DNA of 52,659 bases from an uncultured Muribaculaceae bacterium. GTDB lineage: Bacteria; Bacteroidota; Bacteroidia; Bacteroidales; Muribaculaceae. The notes under the pieces are model-generated. The model saw only the letters and a list, made by a program, of their open reading frames with translations. It was not told where the DNA came from and did not search any database. Positions within the stretch are counted from its first letter, which is position 1, and the number at the start of each line of letters is the position of its first letter. Position numbers and translations under genes: made by a program. Of the stretch, positions 7,916 to 15,085 are shown one piece after another. Where the stretch lies: contig CABUTS010000012.1 in assembly GCA_902494515.1 (NCBI GenBank), forward strand, positions 1 to 52,659, given 5' to 3'.

Positions 7916-9193
7916 ATGAAACTGATTTACAGCAAAATAACATCCCTGATTCTGGCGCTTTGCTTCGCGCTCACCCTCGGTGCCGTCCCGGTCGGCGAAG
8001 TTGAGAACGTCCATGTCAAGGACCGCACCCGCTACGTCACCGACATGGCCGGAATGCTCTCCCCCGAAGCCGTCGCCCGCGTCAATGCCATCCTCGGCGC
8101 CACCTGGCGGCAGTCGAAAGCCGAACCGATAGTGGTCATCGTTGACAACCTCGACGACATGGATGTAGATGAATACGCCACGGAGCTTTTCGACCTCTGG
8201 CGCCCGGGCAAAAAGGACACGGACAGCGGTGTTATCCTCCTGATTTCCAAGGATGACCGCAAATTCTCCATTCGCACCGGCTACGGCGTGGAGGGTATCT
8301 TGCCCGACGCCCTATGCTGGTCAATCCACGAGAAAATCATGGCCCCCTACTTCAGGGAGGGGAACTACGACGCGGGGGTTATCGCCGGGGCAACAGCCAT
8401 CCACGACGCGCTGACCTCCCCCGAGGCTCGCGAAGAGCTGATGTCGAAGTATGCCAACGACGCCGCAGCGTCCGACGACACGGTCGACAACCAAAAGTTT
8501 TTCTCAATCTACATTAGTATCTGTGTCTGTCTGCTGATTGCGCTTTTCATTTATTACATTTATCTGTCGCTGAAAGTCAGGAAGATGCCGACCGCCGAGG
8601 CCTACCACAAGTTCGAGCAGATGAAGCTGGCAATGCTCATCCTCTCCTGCATATCAATCGGTATCGTGCTCCCCGTCTATCTCCTATGGATATGGAAGAT
8701 GAAGCGCATCCGCAACAAAAAGCATATCTGCACTAACTGCGGCACTCGCATGAAGAAGCTCGATGAAGAGACTGACAATCTGTATCTTACCCCCGCACAG
8801 GACACCGAGGAGAAGATGAATTCCGTGGACTACGACGTGTGGCTATGTCCCAACTGCAACCAGACCGAAGTAATCCCCTTCATCAACCGCTCGAAGGACT
8901 ATGAAATCTGTCCAGTCTGCGGCGCACGCGCCATGGCCCTCGTCCGCAATCAGGTGACCCGCCAGCCGACTCAGCGCTTTGAGGGTGAAGGAGTTAAGAC
9001 ATACAGATGCTTCAACTGCGGCAACCAGCACGACAAGCGCTATAAAATCCCCCGCGAAGAGTCCGACAGTATGGTCGCCCCGATTATCATAGGCGGTCTC
9101 GGCGGCTTCGGTGGAGGAGGTGGAGGAGGCTTCTCCGGCGGCTCGTTCGGCGGAGGCATGACCGGCGGCGGCGGTTCGTCGGGCGGCTGGTAA
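7916..9193 (+). CDS. TPM-domain membrane protein with zinc ribbons and glycine-rich tail
   Basis: The 425-residue protein begins with a signal peptide (1-23), followed by an extracytoplasmic TPM (YgcG/Psb32-type) domain at about 30-175 that opens RYVTDMAGMLSP. Two hydrophobic spans lie near 196-218 and 235-255. Four CxxC pairs (CTNC, CPNC, CPVC, CFNC) suggest two zinc ribbons between about 275 and 375. The tail (about 390-425) is almost only Gly and Ser. TPM domains are linked to photosystem repair in plants and to envelope functions in bacteria; the role here is unknown. It is 38 nt after dgt and probably cotranscribed. Confidence 0.85.
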   Translation: MKLIYSKITSLILALCFALTLGAVPVGEVENVHVKDRTRYVTDMAGMLSPEAVARVNAILGATWRQSKAEPIVVIVDNLDDMDVDEYATELFDLWRPGKKDTDSGVILLISKDDRKFSIRTGYGVEGILPDALCWSIHEKIMAPYFREGNYDAGVIAGATAIHDALTSPEAREELMSKYANDAAASDDTVDNQKFFSIYISICVCLLIALFIYYIYLSLKVRKMPTAEAYHKFEQMKLAMLILSCISIGIVLPVYLLWIWKMKRIRNKKHICTNCGTRMKKLDEETDNLYLTPAQDTEEKMNSVDYDVWLCPNCNQTEVIPFINRSKDYEICPVCGARAMALVRNQVTRQPTQRFEGEGVKTYRCFNCGNQHDKRYKIPREESDSMVAPIIIGGLGGFGGGGGGGFSGGSFGGGMTGGGGSSGGW

Positions 9194-9205
9194 CGGACAG
9201 CTATA

Positions 9206-9237
9206 AAATTCCCGTTTCACAGAACCAAACGGGATTT
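9206..9237 (+). terminator. Hairpin after the TPM gene
   Basis: AAACGGGATTT (9227-9237) pairs with 9206-9217 apart from one bulged T. It lies 13 nt after the stop codon. A clear T run is missing, so it may be an mRNA 3'-end stabiliser rather than a classical terminator. Confidence 0.4.
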
Positions 9238-9264
9238 GCAGGCGTTCTAAAGACAAATGGATAA

Positions 9265-9426
9265 TGATGAGGGGCGAGATCAAAAATCTCTCAACGGACG
9301 TTGGAAGCGACGTTCACCCCGCTCAACTGACAGCGTCGACCCCGAGGGCCCCATAGGTTGCAACCCTTTTCCCCCGATGTCTCGCAACTTTAAAGGCGAC
9401 GGATAGCAAAATCCGCCGCCCTTTTT
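9265..9426 (+). ncRNA. Possible small structured RNA ending in a terminator
   Basis: No ORF is supported here. GCGAGA (9274-9279) can pair with TCTCGC (9380-9385), closing a domain of about 110 nt that contains a small hairpin GAGAT/ATCTC and a perfect palindrome GGTTGCAACC. A strong terminator follows directly (9395-9426). The size and closed-stem shape are compatible with a housekeeping RNA such as 6S, but I cannot match it to a known family and see no good promoter box. Confidence 0.3.
9395..9426. terminator. Intrinsic terminator between the TPM gene and ligA
   Basis: GGCGaCGGAT (9395-9404) pairs with ATCCGcCGCC (9411-9420) around a 6-nt loop and is followed by CTTTTT on the plus strand. 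On the minus strand it is followed by TTTAAAG and could also end the ligA transcript. Confidence 0.75.
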
Positions 9427-9474
9427 ATGTGCAGACCTCAATAGCGAGACGCTGCCATGCGATATATCGCAGGG

Positions 9475-11481
9475 TTACTCCCCGATCATGGCCAGGAACT
9501 GATCTTCGTTAATGACCGGGATGCCGAGTGAAGCTGCCTTCTCGCGTTTGGCGGGACCCATGTTGTCGCCGGCAAGGACGTAGTCGGTTTTCTTGGAGAT
9601 GGAACCGACGTTGCGGCCGCCGTTCTGCTCGATCAGCTGCTTGTATTCGTCGCGCGAATGGCGGGCGAAGACGCCGGAAATCACGAACGCCTTGTCGCCG
9701 AGCTTGTCGGTGTAGCCGCTCTTATCCTCCTCAGGCGCAGACATTTGCAATCCGGCGCTACGGAGTCGCTCCACGATATCGCGGTTGACATCGCTCGAGA
9801 AATAATCCACAATCGAGGCAGCGATACGCGGCCCGATGTTCTTTACGGCGGCGAGCTCGGCAGCCGAGGCGGCCATCAGCCGGTCGATGTCGGGAAACGC
9901 CTTGGCTACGACCTTGGCGACCGTATCGCCGACATACGGGATCGACAGCGCGTAAATCACGCGGTCGTAAGGCACTGATTTCGAGGCCTCCAGCCCGTCC
10001 ATAACCTTCTTTGCCGACGCTTCGCCGAAACCGGGGAGTTTCTCCAGCCTGTCAGGTGTAAGTGTATATAAATCAGCGGCATCGCGCACGAGGTTGAACT
10101 TGTAGAGCTGCTCGGCTGTTTCCTCACCGACACCGTCGATATCCATCATCTTGCGGCCCACGAAATGTTCGATGCGGCCCACAATCTGCGGCGGGCAGTG
10201 GAGCTTGTTGGGACACATCCAGGCGGCTTCCCCTTCGACGCGCACCAGCGGGGTGCCGCAGGCCGGACAATGGCTGACGAACTCTATCGGTCTGGCCCCC
10301 GGCATACGGCCGTTTTCGTCCACTCCGGTGATTTTCGGGATGATTTCGCCACCTTTCTCCACGTAGAGCATATCCTCCTCGTGGATATCCAACTGTCTGA
10401 TAATGTCTTCGTTATGCAGCGAGGCGCGTTTCACCACGGTGCCCGAGAGGAGCACCGGCTCGAGGTTCGCAACCGGGGTGATGACGCCGGTTCGGCCGAC
10501 CTCGAACGACACATAACGCAGTTTGGTGCAGGCGCGCTCGGCCGGGAACTTATAGGCGATGGCCCAGCGGGGGGACTTGGCGGTGTAACCCAGATTGAGC
10601 TGCTGACGCAGGGAATTGACCTTGAAAACAAGCCCGTCGGTAGCTACCGGAAGCGCCTTGCGGGCTGTATCCCAATGATTTATAAATTCGTCAACACCCT
10701 CGAGGGAGTGGAGAACGGTCATGATTTCCGACACTTTGAAGCCCCACGAACGGGCGGCCATCATGTTGTCGTAATGGTTGTCAAACGGCAGCTCCGGACC
10801 GAGGAGATAGTAGAAATAGGCGTCGAGATTGCGGTGAGCTACCTCCCTGGGGTCCAGGGTTTTGAGTGTTCCGGACGCAGCATTGCGCGGGTTGGCGAAG
10901 AGGGGTTCCTCGTTGAACTCGCGCTCTTTGTTCAGGCGCTCGAAAGCCTCCCACGGCATCAGGATTTCGCCGCGGATTTCAAATTCTTCGGGCCATCCGG
11001 AGCCTTGCAGCTCCAGCGGTATCGACTTGATTGTCTTGATGTTATCGGTCACCACGTCCCCCTTCTCGCCGTCGCCTCGGGTCACGGCGCGGACCAGTCG
11101 GCCATGCTCATAGATGAGCGAAATGGAGGTACCGTCGTACTTCATCTCCCCGACGACCTCGAACTGTTCACCTTCGAGGGCAGTGCGGACGCGGCGGAAC
11201 CAGTCGTCGACCTCGGCGATGGAGTAGGTATTTGCCAGCGACAGCATCGGGTGGATATGCGCCGCCTGCTCGAACCGGTCGGTGAGGTCGGAGCCGACAC
11301 GCTTCGTAGGGGACAGGGGGTCGGCCATGTCGGGGAACTCCGCCTCGAGGGCTTCAAGCTCCTTCATGAGCATATCGAACTCGCGGTCGGAAATTTCCGG
11401 CTGGTTCTGGACATAATAATTGTGGTTGTGGCGGTTAAGCTCGCGGCGAAGGTCGAGAAGCCGCTGGCGGCGGGGTTCCAT
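9475..11481 (-). CDS. ligA: NAD-dependent DNA ligase
   Basis: Seals nicks with NAD+ during replication and repair. The 668-residue protein has the full bacterial architecture: Ia domain and adenylation domain with the catalytic lysine in KYDG (114-117), an OB fold, a four-cysteine zinc finger (CPACG ... CPNKLHCPP, about 405-430), helix-hairpin-helix repeats (PGFGEASAKKVMDGL and VKNIGPRIAASIV), and a C-terminal BRCT domain from about 590. The ATG at 11481 gives the normal N-terminus. It is separated from the upstream DUF5063 gene by 232 nt carrying repeats. Confidence 0.96.
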   Translation of the reverse strand: MEPRRQRLLDLRRELNRHNHNYYVQNQPEISDREFDMLMKELEALEAEFPDMADPLSPTKRVGSDLTDRFEQAAHIHPMLSLANTYSIAEVDDWFRRVRTALEGEQFEVVGEMKYDGTSISLIYEHGRLVRAVTRGDGEKGDVVTDNIKTIKSIPLELQGSGWPEEFEIRGEILMPWEAFERLNKEREFNEEPLFANPRNAASGTLKTLDPREVAHRNLDAYFYYLLGPELPFDNHYDNMMAARSWGFKVSEIMTVLHSLEGVDEFINHWDTARKALPVATDGLVFKVNSLRQQLNLGYTAKSPRWAIAYKFPAERACTKLRYVSFEVGRTGVITPVANLEPVLLSGTVVKRASLHNEDIIRQLDIHEEDMLYVEKGGEIIPKITGVDENGRMPGARPIEFVSHCPACGTPLVRVEGEAAWMCPNKLHCPPQIVGRIEHFVGRKMMDIDGVGEETAEQLYKFNLVRDAADLYTLTPDRLEKLPGFGEASAKKVMDGLEASKSVPYDRVIYALSIPYVGDTVAKVVAKAFPDIDRLMAASAAELAAVKNIGPRIAASIVDYFSSDVNRDIVERLRSAGLQMSAPEEDKSGYTDKLGDKAFVISGVFARHSRDEYKQLIEQNGGRNVGSISKKTDYVLAGDNMGPAKREKAASLGIPVINEDQFLAMIGE

Positions 11482-11713
11482 TGATTATTGGCTGGGGAAA
11501 GGGTGAAGGCCGAGCTGAAGCTCGGGGCCGGAACAAAAATTTTTGTTTGAAAAGCTGATTAGAGGGTGAGAGGGAGGAAGAAAGGAAGAAAGATGGAAGA
11601 AAGAAAAATGGAGGGTAGGGCCTTCTCAAAAACTCAAGGGCTTCGCTAAAACTCAGGGGCAATGGCAAAAATTTTTGTTTCGGCTGCGAGCTTTAGCGAG
11701 CGTATGGTGGTGG
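11482..11713. repeat. Gene-free stretch with two family-B elements and a polypurine tract
   Basis: Stem CCGAGC/GCTCGG with loop TGAA (11510-11525) is followed by GGCCGGAACA and the 16-nt palindrome AACAAAAATTTTTGTT, then by about 65 nt of purines. A second copy of the T-rich block with CGGCTGCGAGC lies at about 11667-11690, flanked by near-inverted copies TCGCTAAAACTC and GAGCTTTAGCGA. The stem differs from the copy at 130-145 only by a flipped base pair. Confidence 0.6.
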
Positions 11714-12220
11714 TCAGCAGGTTGAACCGTTGTCGTATTTCAGGTGGTTGAGGGCACGGAGGGTGTTGCAGAGGGTCTGCGACCAGTAGCCGCGGAAATC
11801 CTCGGCGGCGCTCTGAAGCGCCATGTTCACAGTGTCGTCCGGAGCATCCTTGACCGTGGCCAGAAGGTTGTAGAATTGCTGGAAAAGATCGGTGAGCCCC
11901 TCGGAAATCGATGCGGCTACCGGAGTATCGGAATATTTCATATCCTCCTCGAACACCTCGAGATATACATCATCGGGGCCAAGCAGGGCCTCGGCATTGC
12001 GGCGGATGGCATCGTAATAATCCTCGTCAAGCGCCTGATCCATATAGGTTTCCTGATCGAGGTAGAGGTCGGGATTGATGTCGGAGGCGGAAATGTAGAT
12101 TCGCGGGAGAAGTTTGAGCATGGAGTCGATGAAATCCTCCCGTTCGGCCTCTCGGGCGCTCTCCATGGTGCTGCAGAACTCGTGACAGAGTCCGATGAAA
12201 GCTATAGCGTTTGTTTCCAT
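11714..12220 (-). CDS. DUF5063 family protein
   Basis: A 168-residue, acidic, mostly helical cytoplasmic protein without signal or membrane segment. The N-terminus (AIAFIGLCHEFCSTME), the central ASDINPDLYLDQE and the late EDFRGYWSQTL match the DUF5063 pattern as I recall it. No biochemical function is known to me. Its start overlaps the 3' end of nadD by 19 nt, so it is the last cistron of the yicC-gmk-nadD cluster and is probably translationally coupled to it. Confidence 0.75.
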   Translation of the reverse strand: METNAIAFIGLCHEFCSTMESAREAEREDFIDSMLKLLPRIYISASDINPDLYLDQETYMDQALDEDYYDAIRRNAEALLGPDDVYLEVFEEDMKYSDTPVAASISEGLTDLFQQFYNLLATVKDAPDDTVNMALQSAAEDFRGYWSQTLCNTLRALNHLKYDNGSTC

Positions 12221-12804
12221 AGGTTATGTTTCTTTATATAAGATAATACCTCCGGAGCAACCATATTGTTCACCGGCAGCCCGCTTTCGAGCCTGTTCCG
12301 GACCTCGGTGGAGGAATACGGAAACAGCGGCGAACTCAGCGGCGTTGCGCCGGAACCATCCTCAGGCATCGGAAAGTCATCCCGCGGATAAACAATCGGA
12401 GAATAGTCACGCAGCAGCTCCTCCGAGGCCCTCCAGCGGTTGAAAATCGCCCAGTTGTCTGCCCCGATAATCAGCCGGAACCACTCGCCGGGACGTTCCT
12501 GCGAGAGCCTGTGCAGGGTATCTATGGTGTACGACGGCCGGGGCATCGAAAGTTCGATGTCCGAGGCTTCCAGCTCCGGATAGGGTGCGCAGGCCAGCCG
12601 CAGCATCTCCATACGGATGCTGTCGGGCTGCAGCGCCTGACTGTTGGCTTTCAGCGGATTAAGAGGCGACAGCACGAGCATCACCCTGTCAGCCAGCCCC
12701 TGCCGGACAACCTCGCGGGCGAGCGCGATGTGGCCGTTGTGCACGGGATTGAACGACCCTCCGAAAACTCCGGTGGTAGTAACCTCTGAAGCTCCTGCCG
12801 TCAT
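12202..12804 (-). CDS. nadD: Nicotinate-nucleotide adenylyltransferase
   Basis: Joins nicotinate mononucleotide and ATP to form deamido-NAD in NAD synthesis. It carries the nucleotidyltransferase signature GGSFNPVHNGH (15-25) with the HxGH motif, and the C-terminal SSTEVR motif near 172 that replaces ISSTxxR. About 200 residues is normal. I chose the ATG at 12804, whose A is shared with the gmk TGA stop (TGATG); a GTG one codon earlier is possible. Confidence 0.93.
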   Translation of the reverse strand: MTAGASEVTTTGVFGGSFNPVHNGHIALAREVVRQGLADRVMLVLSPLNPLKANSQALQPDSIRMEMLRLACAPYPELEASDIELSMPRPSYTIDTLHRLSQERPGEWFRLIIGADNWAIFNRWRASEELLRDYSPIVYPRDDFPMPEDGSGATPLSSPLFPYSSTEVRNRLESGLPVNNMVAPEVLSYIKKHNLWKQTL

Positions 12805-13373
12805 CACTTCCCGATGAAGTCGCGGATCAGACTCTCGATTTTGTTGATGGCGGTATGAAGGTCGTCGTTGGTGACTACATGGTCGTACTTCGGACGGAAC
12901 GACAGTTCGTATTCCGCCCTGCCGACGCGCTCCTCGATTGCAGCATCGGAGTCGCTGCCGCGCAGTTTCAGGCGACGGCGAAGCTCGGGGATGCTCGGCG
13001 GTTCGATGAAGATAGCCACGGCCTTGTCGCCGAACTGCTCCTTGACATTCACGCCGCCGCGCACGTCGATATCAAGTATCACATTGTGACCGGCAGCCAC
13101 GCGGTTTTCGATTTCGCTGCGGAGAGTGCCGTAATAGCGTCCGGGGTAAACCTGCTCATACTCAACGAATTCGCCGTTCGCAATTTTCTCTTTAAACTCG
13201 GCGTCGGAGAGGAAATGATAGTGTACACCGTCCTCTTCGCCCGCGCGGGGCTTGCGGTTGGTAGCGGAAACGGAGAACTCCAGATCGAGCTCGCCGCGGT
13301 CCATGATGTCGCCGATAATCGTCGACTTGCCGCAACCCGAAGGTGCGGAGATAATGATTAGTTTTCCAGCCAT
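12804..13373 (-). CDS. gmk: Guanylate kinase
   Basis: Phosphorylates GMP to GDP with ATP. The 189-residue protein has the P-loop SAPSGCGKST (9-18), the GMP-binding stretch SATNRKPRAGEEDGVHYHF, and ILDIDVRGGVNVK. It starts 9 nt after yicC and its stop overlaps the nadD start, so it sits in the middle of the yicC-gmk-nadD-DUF5063 cluster. Confidence 0.95.
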   Translation of the reverse strand: MAGKLIIISAPSGCGKSTIIGDIMDRGELDLEFSVSATNRKPRAGEEDGVHYHFLSDAEFKEKIANGEFVEYEQVYPGRYYGTLRSEIENRVAAGHNVILDIDVRGGVNVKEQFGDKAVAIFIEPPSIPELRRRLKLRGSDSDAAIEERVGRAEYELSFRPKYDHVVTNDDLHTAINKIESLIRDFIGK

Positions 13374-13382
13374 ATCTTTATA

Positions 13383-14258
13383 TTACATTACATTCAGCAC
13401 CTGCTCCTTGATCTGCTCCAGCTCATCCTTCATTTTCACAACCAGGATCTGCATATCAGCCTGGTTGCTCTTGGAGCCGAGAGTGTTGATTTCGCGGCCC
13501 ATCTCCTGCGAGATGAAACCGAGCTTCTTCCCCTGACCGGGAGCTGCCTCCAGGGTCTCGAGAAAATAGCGCAGGTGCTGTGCCAGACGCTGCTTCTCCT
13601 CGTTGATGTCGAGCTTCTCGATGTAGAAAATCATCTCCTGCTCCAGACGTCCCTTGTCGTATTCCACCTGCGGGATGGACTTGAGCTGCTCGGTCAGACG
13701 GGTGCGGATTTTCGTCACACGTTCGGTCTCGAAGCGGGGAACCTCGGCCAGAAGTTTGGAAATCCGGTCGATACGCACGCGGAAGAACTCGTCGAGGCGG
13801 CGTCCTTCGGCTGCACGGTGCTCCATCAGCCCTTCTACGGCCCGGCGCACGCAGTCCATAAGCACCTCTTTTTCAGACTCATCGGCTTCGGTGACAGCCT
13901 CGGCCTTGATGACGTCGGGGCAGCGCATCAGCACACTGTACCAGTCCGCCGGCTCGGGGATTCCAAGCACCCTGGATGCCTCGAGGAACTGCTCCTTGTA
14001 GGCGCGCATGGCGTCGACGTTGATATGCGACGAACTCTCGCCCGAAAGATTTTCAACAATAACATTCAGTTCCGCTTTGCCGCGCTCCAGACGCGAAGCC
14101 ACGAGGTTGCGCACCTCCGGTTCGACCTGACGATAGCCCTGGGGAAGGCGCAGCGAGAGGTCCAACTGTTTGGAGTTCAACGATTTGACCTCCACCGTAA
14201 ATCTCTTTTTATTGTATTCGGCCACGGCGCTTCCGAAGCCGGTCATCGAAAGAATCAT
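13383..14258 (-). CDS. yicC: YicC-family endoribonuclease-like protein
   Basis: The 291-residue protein begins MILSMTGFGSA and contains VEVKSLNSKQLDLSLRLP, both hallmarks of the YicC family, plus the conserved C-terminal stretch GKKLGFISQEMGREINTLG. In E. coli YicC is an RNase involved in small-RNA turnover; here the function is by family only. I chose ATG 14258 over an upstream GTG because it gives the canonical MxxSMTGFG start. It is first in the operon and often neighbours gmk in bacteria. Confidence 0.9.
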   Translation of the reverse strand: MILSMTGFGSAVAEYNKKRFTVEVKSLNSKQLDLSLRLPQGYRQVEPEVRNLVASRLERGKAELNVIVENLSGESSSHINVDAMRAYKEQFLEASRVLGIPEPADWYSVLMRCPDVIKAEAVTEADESEKEVLMDCVRRAVEGLMEHRAAEGRRLDEFFRVRIDRISKLLAEVPRFETERVTKIRTRLTEQLKSIPQVEYDKGRLEQEMIFYIEKLDINEEKQRLAQHLRYFLETLEAAPGQGKKLGFISQEMGREINTLGSKSNQADMQILVVKMKDELEQIKEQVLNVM

Positions 14259-14280
14259 ACGCACTGTTGATTTTTGTTTG

Positions 14281-14335
14281 CAAATTTAACTTTTTCAATC
14301 GAGAAAATTGCTAAATTTGCAGGAAAAATTTTCCT
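14281..14335. promoter_or_regulatory. Divergent promoters of yicC and tsaB with a palindrome
   Basis: Minus-strand TAAATTTG (14288-14281) faces yicC and plus-strand TAAATTTG (14312-14319) faces tsaB, only 24 bp apart. Just after the plus-strand box lies a 15-nt palindrome, AGGAAAA-A-TTTTCCT (14321-14335), at about the expected tsaB transcript start. Confidence 0.55.
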
Positions 14336-14343
14336 GACTCAAG

Positions 14344-15069
14344 ATGGCTACCATATTAAATATAGAAACCTCCACCTCGGTATGCTCCGTTGCCCTCGCT
14401 TCCGAGGGTACAATTCTCGACCACAGCGAGGATTTCAATGGCCGCAACCACGCCTCAGTGCTCAGCGGGTTCATCAAACAGGCGCTCGACTATCTCGCGC
14501 GCCACGAGATGAAGCTCGACGCCGTGGCCGTCAGCATCGGTCCGGGCAGCTATACGGGCCTGCGCATCGGCCTCAGCGAGGCCAAAGGGCTCGCCTACTC
14601 CCTTGACATTCCGCTGATTGGCGTCAAGACCCTCGAGCTGATGACCGTAGGGGTGATGTTCGGCCACGACTCGCTCCCCGACGGCTGCCTGTTCGCCCCG
14701 ATGATCGACGCCCGCCGGATGGAGGTCTACACAGCCGTCTATAACATTGCCCTTGAGGAGGTTATGGCTCCGCAGCCGCTGATTCTCGACACCGAAAGCT
14801 ACAAGGCGCAGCTCGCCGAGGCCCCGGTGGTGTTCTTCGGCAACGGTTCCGCCAAATTCAAGCCGCTCCTCGAGGAGGCAACAGCCGAAGGAGGTCAGCA
14901 GCAGGGTGCAGCCGCCATCTTCATCCCCGACGTCAACCCCTTAGCCGTCGACATGCTCGCCCTCTCGGAGCGCGCATGGATGCGCAAGGACTTCCTTGAC
15001 CTCGCATACTCCACCCCGCTGTATCTCAAGGAGTTCCAGGCCACCAAGCCCCGCAACCTTTTCGTCTGA
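14344..15069 (+). CDS. tsaB: tRNA threonylcarbamoyladenosine biosynthesis protein TsaB
   Basis: Partner of TsaD in making t6A37 on tRNAs that read ANN codons. The 241-residue protein starts MATILNIETSTSVCSVAL, the ASKHA-fold opening of TsaB, and has SIGPGSYTGLRIG at 64-76. It lacks the metal-binding histidines of TsaD, as expected. It has its own promoter (14312-14319) and is 16 nt before dnaE, so the two are probably cotranscribed. Confidence 0.93.
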   Translation: MATILNIETSTSVCSVALASEGTILDHSEDFNGRNHASVLSGFIKQALDYLARHEMKLDAVAVSIGPGSYTGLRIGLSEAKGLAYSLDIPLIGVKTLELMTVGVMFGHDSLPDGCLFAPMIDARRMEVYTAVYNIALEEVMAPQPLILDTESYKAQLAEAPVVFFGNGSAKFKPLLEEATAEGGQQQGAAAIFIPDVNPLAVDMLALSERAWMRKDFLDLAYSTPLYLKEFQATKPRNLFV

Positions 15070-15085
15070 CTTCAACCCTCCCCGA

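Noticed and set aside
9265..9426. SRP (4.5S) RNA
   Set aside because: The conserved GGAA/AGCA apical motif of SRP RNA is not found in the region.
10165..11484. 439-codon open frame opposite ligA
   Set aside because: Fully antisense to conserved DNA ligase; His/Arg-rich translation without recognisable features.
14996..15085. 30-codon extension of dnaE
   Set aside because: Lies within tsaB and is not conserved; HLHVH must be close to the N-terminus in DnaE.
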